Shown: piece after piece, positions 1-4,341 of the stretch
Layout: every line of letters starts with the position of its first letter
Numbering within the stretch: position 1 is the stretch's first letter
From: Roseburia sp. CAG:303
Lineage (GTDB): Bacteria; Bacillota; Clostridia; Lachnospirales; Lachnospiraceae
Length of the DNA stretch: 9,369 bases
Direction: 5' to 3'
NCBI GenBank assembly: GCA_000437755.1
Contig: FR900145.1
Location: 1 to 9,369, forward strand
Notes under the pieces: generated by a model
The model's database searches: none
Told to the model about the DNA's origin: nothing
The model's input: only the letters and a program-made list of their open reading frames with translations
Made by a program: the position numbers and the translations under genes

Positions 1-6
1 AAAGCA

Positions 7-48
7 AAATGCCCGTAGAGCCGATAAAATAAGGCTTTGCGGACATTT
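7..48. terminator. Imperfect 16-position hairpin at window start, possible terminator
   Basis: Positions 7-22 pair with 33-48 around a 10-base A/T-rich loop (23-32). Only C12/A43 is a mismatch and two pairs are G-T. On the + strand the 3' arm ends CATTT and is followed by AAGAAG, so the U-tract is poor. On the - strand the hairpin is followed by TTTTGCTTT, which is better. It may end a gene to the left of the window or work in both directions. No gene is seen on the - strand to its right. Confidence 0.45.
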
Positions 49-80
49 AAGAAGATATAAAAAGATAGTCAAAAAGACAT

Positions 81-103
81 ATATAATTTGTTTTAAATTA
101 TAT
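81..103. repeat. A/T-rich inverted repeat upstream of glnA promoter
   Basis: ATATAATTT (81-89) and AAATTATAT (95-103) form a perfect 9-bp inverted repeat around GTTTT. It lies about 55 bp upstream of the predicted -35 element of glnA. It may be a protein binding site or simply a result of high A/T content. It is not followed by a T-tract. Confidence 0.35.
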
Positions 104-131
104 GTAGAATAGCAAAGCATGTGCTGATTGG

Positions 132-153
132 GTAGAAATATTTGTAGAAATAT
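132..153 (+). promoter_or_regulatory. Tandem direct repeat just upstream of glnA -35
   Basis: GTAGAAATAT occurs twice, at 132-141 and 144-153, with a 12-bp period. The second copy ends three bases before the predicted -35 hexamer (157-162). This is the usual place for an activator that contacts RNA polymerase. The repeats also contain an inverted repeat (ATATTT at 138-143 with AAATAT at 148-153). No regulator can be named from the sequence. Confidence 0.4.
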
Positions 154-156
154 CAC

Positions 157-185
157 TTGTACAAATGAATAATTCGTGGTAAAAT
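157..185 (+). promoter_or_regulatory. glnA promoter (sigma-A type, extended -10)
   Basis: The -35 is TTGTAC (157-162), the spacer is 17 bp, and the -10 is TAAAAT (180-185) preceded by TGG, an extended -10 element. Transcription should start near 191-193 and give a leader of about 87 bases before the glnA start codon. The 15-base string from 176 to 190 less its first base (GTGGTAAAATAAATA in full) recurs at the secA promoter, and a shorter version occurs before dapL. Confidence 0.65.
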
Positions 186-206
186 AAATAAAAATTTAAC
201 AAATGG

Positions 207-222
207 CATGCAATGGGGCGTG
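207..222 (+). promoter_or_regulatory. Hexaloop hairpin in glnA leader, candidate ANTAR target / antiterminator
   Basis: CATGC (207-211) pairs with GCGTG (218-222), including one U-G pair, and closes the six-base loop AAUGGG (212-217). The loop has A at position 1 and G at position 4, the pattern required by ANTAR RNA-binding domains. Its 3' arm uses bases 218-222, and its loop uses 216-217, all of which belong to the 5' arm of the leader terminator (216-226), so the two structures exclude each other. The second hairpin of the standard ANTAR dual-hairpin target is not clear: the best match (loop AUUGGG, 127-132) lies upstream of the predicted transcription start. Confidence 0.5.
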
Positions 223-259
223 ATAAGAACGGGAAGCCGGGATTATTGCGCCCTTTTTT
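216..259 (+). terminator. Intrinsic terminator within the glnA leader (attenuator)
   Basis: GGGCGTGATAA (216-226) pairs with TTATTGCGCCC (243-253) over 11 pairs, two of them G-U, and is followed directly by six T (254-259). Inside, CGG/CCG (230-232 with 237-239) closes a GAAG loop, and purine-rich GAA/GGA between the stems could form sheared G-A pairs. It ends 19 bases before the glnA start codon and lies downstream of the glnA promoter, so it should stop most transcripts unless it is prevented from forming. It could alternatively be read as the end of an upstream transcript, but the promoter at 157-185 precedes it. Confidence 0.75.
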
Positions 260-278
260 CGCAGAAAAGAGGTTATAA

Positions 279-1598
279 ATGTATACAAAAAATGATGTAT
301 TGAATCTTGTGGAAGAAGAAGATGTGGAATTTATCCGTCTGCAGTTTACGGATGTATTTGGAACGATGAAAAATATGGCAGTTACCAGAAGCCAGCTGGA
401 ATCGGTGATTGACCATGGCTGTATGTTTGATGGGGCAGCGATTGACGGATTTGTAAAACTGGAAGAATCTGATCTGTATCTTAAGCCGGATCTTGACACC
501 TTGGAGATATTTCCGTGGAGACCACAGCAGGGAAAAGTTGCAAGACTGATTTGTGATGTGTATAAACCGGACGGAACACCGTTTGAAGGAGATTCCAGAT
601 ATATTTTGAAGAAAGTGGTAAAAGAAGCAGAAGAAATGGGGTATACCTTTAATGTCGGACCGGAGTGTGAATTTTTCCTGTTTCATACGGATGATAACGG
701 ACTGCCGACCACCATTACCCATGAGCATGCCGGTTACTTTGATTTAAGTCCGCTGGATCTGGGAGAAAATGCAAGACGTGACATGATACTGAATCTGGAA
801 GAGATGGGATTTGAAATTGAATCCTCCCATCATGAGATGGCACCGGCACAGCACGAAATCGACTTCAAGTATGCGGATGCAATGAGTACGGCGGACAATA
901 TCATGACATTTAAGCTGACCGTCAAGACGATTGCAAAAAGACACGGGCTGCATGCGTCCTTTATGGCAAAGCCGAAGGCAGGGGTAAATGGTTCCGGAAT
1001 GCATACGAATATGTCATTGTCGAAAGATGGTGTCAATATATTTGCCGATCAGGAGAATGGACTCAGCAAAGAGGCATATTATTTTATTGCGGGTATTATG
1101 AAACATATCAAGGGAATGTCGCTGGTTCTCAATCCTACGGTCAATTCCTACAAACGTCTGGTACCGGGATTTGAAGCACCTGTGTACATTTCATGGTCGG
1201 AAACAAACCGTACGCCGCTGATTCGCATTCCGGCAGCAAGAGGACAGGGAACAAGAGTGGAATTAAGAAGTCCGGATCCTTCGTGCAATCCATACCTGAC
1301 CCTGGCTGTCTGCCTGGCAGCAGGACTTGATGGAATTAAGAATAAACTGGAGTGTCCGAAGCCGGTTAATAAAAATAATTATAAAATTACGGAAGAAGAA
1401 GTGGAAGAGTTAGGAATTGAAAGACTGCCGCGGAATCTCTACCAGGCAGTGGAAGAATTCAGGAAAGATGATTTTGTCAGACAGGTTCTTGGAAAACATA
1501 TTTCCGATGAGTATGCACAGCTCAAGCTGAAAGAATGGCAGGATTACGAGGAACGGATTACCGACTGGGAAATCGAGCAGTATTTATATAAAATTTAA
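279..1598 (+). CDS. glnA: Glutamine synthetase, type I-alpha
   Basis: Cytoplasmic enzyme that joins ammonia to glutamate with ATP to make glutamine, the main entry of nitrogen into biosynthesis. At 439 residues it matches the short GSI-alpha class of Firmicutes (the Bacillus subtilis enzyme is 444). Visible motifs are the N-terminal DGAAIDGF loop (51-58), metal-ligand region GPECEFFLF (127-135; E129, E131), NGSGMH with H242, the glutamate flap NPTVNSYKRLVPGFEAP (285-301; flap E299) and a GSI-alpha-like C-terminus. The adenylylation loop of GSI-beta enzymes is absent, so control is expected through transcription and feedback. Arg62, implicated in glutamine feedback in B. subtilis, is Lys60 here. 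The ATG at 279 is preceded by AGAGG (268-272), a modest ribosome binding site. A terminator in the leader suggests attenuation. The ANTAR gene follows after 18 bp. Confidence 0.97.
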   Translation: MYTKNDVLNLVEEEDVEFIRLQFTDVFGTMKNMAVTRSQLESVIDHGCMFDGAAIDGFVKLEESDLYLKPDLDTLEIFPWRPQQGKVARLICDVYKPDGTPFEGDSRYILKKVVKEAEEMGYTFNVGPECEFFLFHTDDNGLPTTITHEHAGYFDLSPLDLGENARRDMILNLEEMGFEIESSHHEMAPAQHEIDFKYADAMSTADNIMTFKLTVKTIAKRHGLHASFMAKPKAGVNGSGMHTNMSLSKDGVNIFADQENGLSKEAYYFIAGIMKHIKGMSLVLNPTVNSYKRLVPGFEAPVYISWSETNRTPLIRIPAARGQGTRVELRSPDPSCNPYLTLAVCLAAGLDGIKNKLECPKPVNKNNYKITEEEVEELGIERLPRNLYQAVEEFRKDDFVRQVLGKHISDEYAQLKLKEWQDYEERITDWEIEQYLYKI

Positions 1599-1616
1599 GC
1601 GTAAAGAAGGTTTACT

Positions 1617-2165
1617 ATGGCGAATATCGTAATAGCATTTCCAAAGATGGAGGATGCCATCGGCATTAAGAATTTACTCGTCCGGAACGGATATCCGGTC
1701 ACGGCGGTCTGTACATCCGGTGCAAACGTGTTAAGTACCATAGATGATTATAATGATGGAATCGTTGTGTGCGGATATAAGCTGACAGATATGCTTTTTT
1801 CTGAATTAAGGGCAAATATGGCAGGTGACTTTGAGATGATTCTGTTAGCCTCCGCAGGAAAAATAAGCGATGCGGACTGTGAAGGGGTTGTGCCTGTACT
1901 GATGCCGTTAAAAGCAGCAGATTTTGTCAATACGGTAGCCATGTTATCCATGAATATTGCCAGAAAAAAGAAGAAACGGAAAAATATACCAAAGACGCGG
2001 TCGGACGAGGATCGCAGAGAGATTGACCGGGCAAAAAAGATACTTATGGAGAAAAATAACATGACGGAGCAGGAAGCTCACAGATATATCCAGAAAATCA
2101 GTATGGACAGCGGAACAGGGATGGCGGAAACCGCACAGATGGTTATCCGGATTATGCTTGGTTAG
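1617..2165 (+). CDS. ANTAR-domain RNA-binding antiterminator with degenerate receiver
   Basis: Predicted antitermination regulator of 182 residues. Residues 1-115 look like a response-regulator receiver fold, then a basic linker (R116-K122) and a C-terminal ANTAR domain (about 130-182) with the family signature AKKILMEKNNMTEQEAH at 139-155 and MDSGTGMAETAQMVI at 163-177. ANTAR domains bind paired RNA hairpins and prevent intrinsic termination. The receiver lacks the usual acidic pair after strand 1 (IVIAFPK) and has Cys52-Gly53 where the phosphorylated Asp should lie (IVVCGY), so it is probably not phosphorylated. It resembles the ANTAR regulator found next to glnA in clostridia (called GlnR/NitR there). 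AGAAGG (1605-1610) precedes the ATG, and no terminator separates it from glnA. Its probable target is the glnA leader itself; other targets cannot be excluded. Confidence 0.9.
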   Translation: MANIVIAFPKMEDAIGIKNLLVRNGYPVTAVCTSGANVLSTIDDYNDGIVVCGYKLTDMLFSELRANMAGDFEMILLASAGKISDADCEGVVPVLMPLKAADFVNTVAMLSMNIARKKKKRKNIPKTRSDEDRREIDRAKKILMEKNNMTEQEAHRYIQKISMDSGTGMAETAQMVIRIMLG

Positions 2166-2195
2166 ACAAAACTACCTTAATGAGAAAAGATGTAG

Positions 2196-2224
2196 TTGCA
2201 AATAATTAAATTTGAGGGTAAAAT
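2196..2224 (+). promoter_or_regulatory. dapL promoter
   Basis: The -35 is TTGCAA (2196-2201), the spacer is 17 bp, and the -10 is TAAAAT (2219-2224), within GGTAAAATAAA, which is shared with the glnA and secA promoters. There is no TG before the -10. Transcription should start near 2231, giving a leader of about 35 bases. A weak inverted repeat, AACTAC (2170-2175) with GTAGTT (2192-2197), overlaps the -35 and may be an operator or chance. Confidence 0.55.
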
Positions 2225-2265
2225 AAAAGATATGAGAAAATCAAATGCGATATAAGGAGAGAAAG

Positions 2266-3480
2266 ATGTTTAAAGTTAACGATAATTATTTAAAACTTCC
2301 GGGAAGCTATCTGTTTTCCACAATCGGAAAGAAAGTAGCAGCTTATAAGGCAGAAAATCCGGACAGACAGGTTATCAGCCTTGGAATCGGCGATGTGACA
2401 CAGCCGCTTGCACCAGCAGTTATCAAGGCAATGCATAGTGCCGTAGATGAAATGGCAGATGCAGCGACTTTCCATGGTTATGCACCGGATCTCGGATATG
2501 AATTTTTAAGAAAAGCGATTGCCGAGAATGATTATAAGGCAAGAGGTGTAGAGATTGCACTCGATGAAATCTTCATCAGTGACGGAGCAAAGAGCGACAG
2601 CGGAAATATCGGGGATATCTTCTCCGTAGACAACAAGATCGCTGTATGTGATCCTGTTTATCCGGTATATGTGGACACCAATGCCATGGAAGGAAGAACC
2701 GGTACATATGATAAAGCAACTGAAAAATGGACAAATGTTATCTATATGCCATGTACCGCAGAGACAAACTTTGCACCGGAACTTCCACAGGAAACACCGG
2801 ATATCATCTATCTGTGCTTCCCGAACAATCCGACCGGTTCTACCATCAACAAGGCAGAACTCCAGAAATGGGTTGATTACGCATTAAAAGTGGGTGCGGT
2901 AATCATCTACGATGCAGCTTATGAAGCATATATTTCAGAAGAGGATGTTCCACACAGCATTTACGAATGTGAAGGAGCAAAGGCATGTGCCATCGAAATC
3001 AGAAGTTTCTCAAAGAACGCAGGATTTACTGGTACACGTCTCGGATTTACGGTTATTCCAAAGGAATTAAAGAGCGGTGATGTGACTCTGAACAGCTTAT
3101 GGGCAAGAAGACACGGAACTAAATTCAACGGTGCTCCGTACATCATCCAGAGAGCCGGTGAAGCTGTATATTCAGAAGAAGGAAAGAAGCAGACAAAAGA
3201 ACAGGTTGCTTACTACATGAACAATGCAAAAGTAATCCGCGAAGGTCTTGCAGCAGCAGGATATACGGTATCAGGCGGTATCAATGCACCATACATCTGG
3301 CTGCAGACACCGGACAAGATGACCTCATGGGAATTCTTTGACCTGCTCCTGACAAAAGCAAACGTAGTAGGAACTCCGGGTTCAGGATTCGGACCAAGCG
3401 GAGAAGGCTACTTCAGACTGACTGCATTCGGTTCCTATGAAAACACCTTAAAGGCACTCGAAAGAATTAAAGCATTATAG
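2266..3480 (+). CDS. dapL: LL-diaminopimelate aminotransferase
   Basis: PLP-dependent class I/II aminotransferase that converts tetrahydrodipicolinate to LL-2,6-diaminopimelate in one step, with glutamate as amino donor, bypassing the succinylase or acetylase branches of lysine and peptidoglycan synthesis. The 404-residue product fits the family. Motifs: DGAKSDSGNIGDIF, the DapL-typical stretch after strand 1; NNPTGS at 187-192; YDAAYE with D216 and Y219, which contact the cofactor; and SFSKNAGFTGTR with the Schiff-base lysine K250. The ATG at 2266 is chosen over the in-frame ATG at 2245 because AAGGAG (2254-2259) lies six bases before it; the earlier start would place this site inside the gene. 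It has its own promoter and terminator, so it is probably monocistronic. Acts in the cytoplasm. Confidence 0.95.
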   Translation: MFKVNDNYLKLPGSYLFSTIGKKVAAYKAENPDRQVISLGIGDVTQPLAPAVIKAMHSAVDEMADAATFHGYAPDLGYEFLRKAIAENDYKARGVEIALDEIFISDGAKSDSGNIGDIFSVDNKIAVCDPVYPVYVDTNAMEGRTGTYDKATEKWTNVIYMPCTAETNFAPELPQETPDIIYLCFPNNPTGSTINKAELQKWVDYALKVGAVIIYDAAYEAYISEEDVPHSIYECEGAKACAIEIRSFSKNAGFTGTRLGFTVIPKELKSGDVTLNSLWARRHGTKFNGAPYIIQRAGEAVYSEEGKKQTKEQVAYYMNNAKVIREGLAAAGYTVSGGINAPYIWLQTPDKMTSWEFFDLLLTKANVVGTPGSGFGPSGEGYFRLTAFGSYENTLKALERIKAL

Positions 3481-3489
3481 AAAGATTAC

Positions 3490-3529
3490 CTCCGGGCAGA
3501 TGGATGCTTCCTCTGTTCCGGAGTTTTTT
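3490..3529 (+). terminator. dapL intrinsic terminator
   Basis: CTCCGG (3490-3495) pairs with CCGGAG (3518-3523). The stem continues after a one-base bulge as GCAGA (3496-3500) with TCTGT (3512-3516), and then GGA/TCC around a TGCT loop. Six T follow (3524-3529). It starts nine bases after the dapL stop and separates dapL from the next transcription unit. Confidence 0.9.
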
Positions 3530-3582
3530 GATTTATGGAAATCTATCCGGAGATTATATGAAAAACATCTCACATTTTGCTA

Positions 3583-3611
3583 TTGAAAAAATCTTTTCCA
3601 GCATATATAGT
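3583..3611 (+). promoter_or_regulatory. Candidate promoter for the flavoredoxin unit
   Basis: TTGAAA (3583-3588), a 17-bp spacer and TATAGT (3606-3611) match the sigma-A consensus at ten of twelve positions. A transcript from here would start near 3618 and carry about 215 bases of leader before the gene at 3832. Confidence 0.5.
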
Positions 3612-3617
3612 AATGTC

Positions 3618-3831
3618 AAAGGTACAAAGGTCAGAAAGCCGTTCATGCTTGCATGATAAGGCTTTTGAACTTGGGACCTGCCAAATATGAGGAAGAAGTG
3701 ATTTGAGCAGCAAATCAGCGGATTCCAAATATTTGCAGAATTGCGAAAGCAGATTTCTGCGGAGCAATTCGTTGACATTGATTCAGGGGCAAAAATACTG
3801 CCCAATATTATAAAATATAGGAGGTCATACG
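3618..3831 (+). other. Hairpin-rich stretch, possible structured 5' leader RNA
   Basis: This stretch lies in the 351-base gap between dapL and the flavoredoxin gene. Several stems can be drawn by eye: AGGTC (3628-3632) with GACCT (3675-3679), enclosing AAAGCC (3635-3640) with GGCTTT (3660-3665), enclosing TCATGC/GCATGA (3643-3656); TGATTTG (3699-3705) with CAAATCA (3711-3717); GCAGAA (3735-3740) with TTCTGC (3755-3760), continuing to a GAAA tetraloop (3745-3748); and GGGCA (3787-3791) with TGCCC (3799-3803). Two alternative stems, GCAAAT/ATTTGC (3710-3736) and GAATTGC/GCAATTC (3738-3770), compete with these. I do not recognise a known riboswitch class. The same stretch also reads as a stop-broken frame, so a decayed gene remains possible. 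Confidence 0.4.
3772..3799 (+). promoter_or_regulatory. Second candidate promoter with palindrome over its -10
   Basis: A perfect -35 hexamer TTGACA (3772-3777) is followed after 16 bp by AATACT (3794-3799), a weak -10. The -10 sits inside the inverted repeat GGGCA/TGCCC (3787-3803), which would suit a repressor site. It could serve instead of, or as well as, the promoter at 3583. Confidence 0.35.
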
Positions 3832-4320
3832 ATGACGGCAAATGAAATCAGTAAGAATGTATTTGATATGATAGGAAAGCAGTGGATGTTAGTCGGTGCA
3901 GCAAAGAATGGAAAGGTAAATGCCATGACGGCTTCCTGGGGCGGCCTGGGCATTATGTGGGGCAAAAATGTTGCCTTTGTATTTATCCGTCAGACAAGAT
4001 ATACAAAGGAATTTGTGGATAACGGGGACACATTTTCACTTTCTTTCTTTGGTGATGACCAGAGAAAAATGCTCAATTATATGGGGACAGTTTCCGGCAG
4101 GGATGCGGATAAGGTGTCAGAATGTGGACTGCATGTATCACTGGAAGAAAATGCACCGGTATTTGAAGAAGCTGAGCTTACCCTGGTCTGCCGCAAGATG
4201 TTTGCGCAGGAAATGGCAAAGGAAAGTTTCATTGATAAAGAAGCACTGGCAAAATGGTATGGGGATGAAAACTATCACACCATGTATGTGGCTGAGATTG
4301 TGGACGTAAAGAAGAAATAA
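3832..4320 (+). CDS. Flavin reductase-like (flavoredoxin family) protein
   Basis: A 162-residue protein of the FMN-binding split-barrel family that includes flavoredoxins and flavin:NAD(P)H reductases. Visible are the N-terminal strand WMLVGAAKNGKVNAMTASWG (18-37), whose TASWG segment usually lies near the bound FMN; a second strand with RQTRYTKEFVDNGD (53-66); and FSLSFFGDD (68-76). Its size and lack of a signal peptide or membrane segment fit a small cytoplasmic FMN protein. The natural electron donor and acceptor cannot be told from the sequence. AGGAGG (3819-3824) lies seven bases before the ATG and fixes the start. The alpha-galactosidase start follows 21 bp after the stop, so the two are probably cotranscribed, although no functional link is obvious. 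Confidence 0.85.
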   Translation: MTANEISKNVFDMIGKQWMLVGAAKNGKVNAMTASWGGLGIMWGKNVAFVFIRQTRYTKEFVDNGDTFSLSFFGDDQRKMLNYMGTVSGRDADKVSECGLHVSLEENAPVFEEAELTLVCRKMFAQEMAKESFIDKEALAKWYGDENYHTMYVAEIVDVKKK

Positions 4321-4341
4321 ACAATATTGGAGGAAAAAACT

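Noticed and set aside
2170..2197. Inverted repeat AACTAC/GTAGTT as a terminator after the ANTAR gene
   Set aside because: Only 6 A/T-rich pairs, a 16-base loop and no T-tract.
2245..2265. Earlier ATG for DapL
   Set aside because: It would place the AAGGAG site inside the gene and has no site of its own; 2266 begins the normal DapL N-terminus.
3671..3682. tRNA-like T-arm (TTGAACTTGGGACC)
   Set aside because: No acceptor stem, D-arm or anticodon arm can be built around it.
3786..3803. FMN riboswitch before the flavoredoxin gene
   Set aside because: AGGGGCA is a passing likeness to one conserved piece; the other conserved segments and the multi-stem junction are missing.
3554..3841. A 95-codon open frame on the - strand between dapL and the flavoredoxin gene
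   Set aside because: Its start overlaps the downstream gene's start region, no ribosome binding site is seen, and composition (many Ser, Phe, Ile, Cys) is typical of antisense frames.
4327..4341. TTG start for the alpha-galactosidase
   Set aside because: The codons overlap the GGAGG site for the ATG at 4342.
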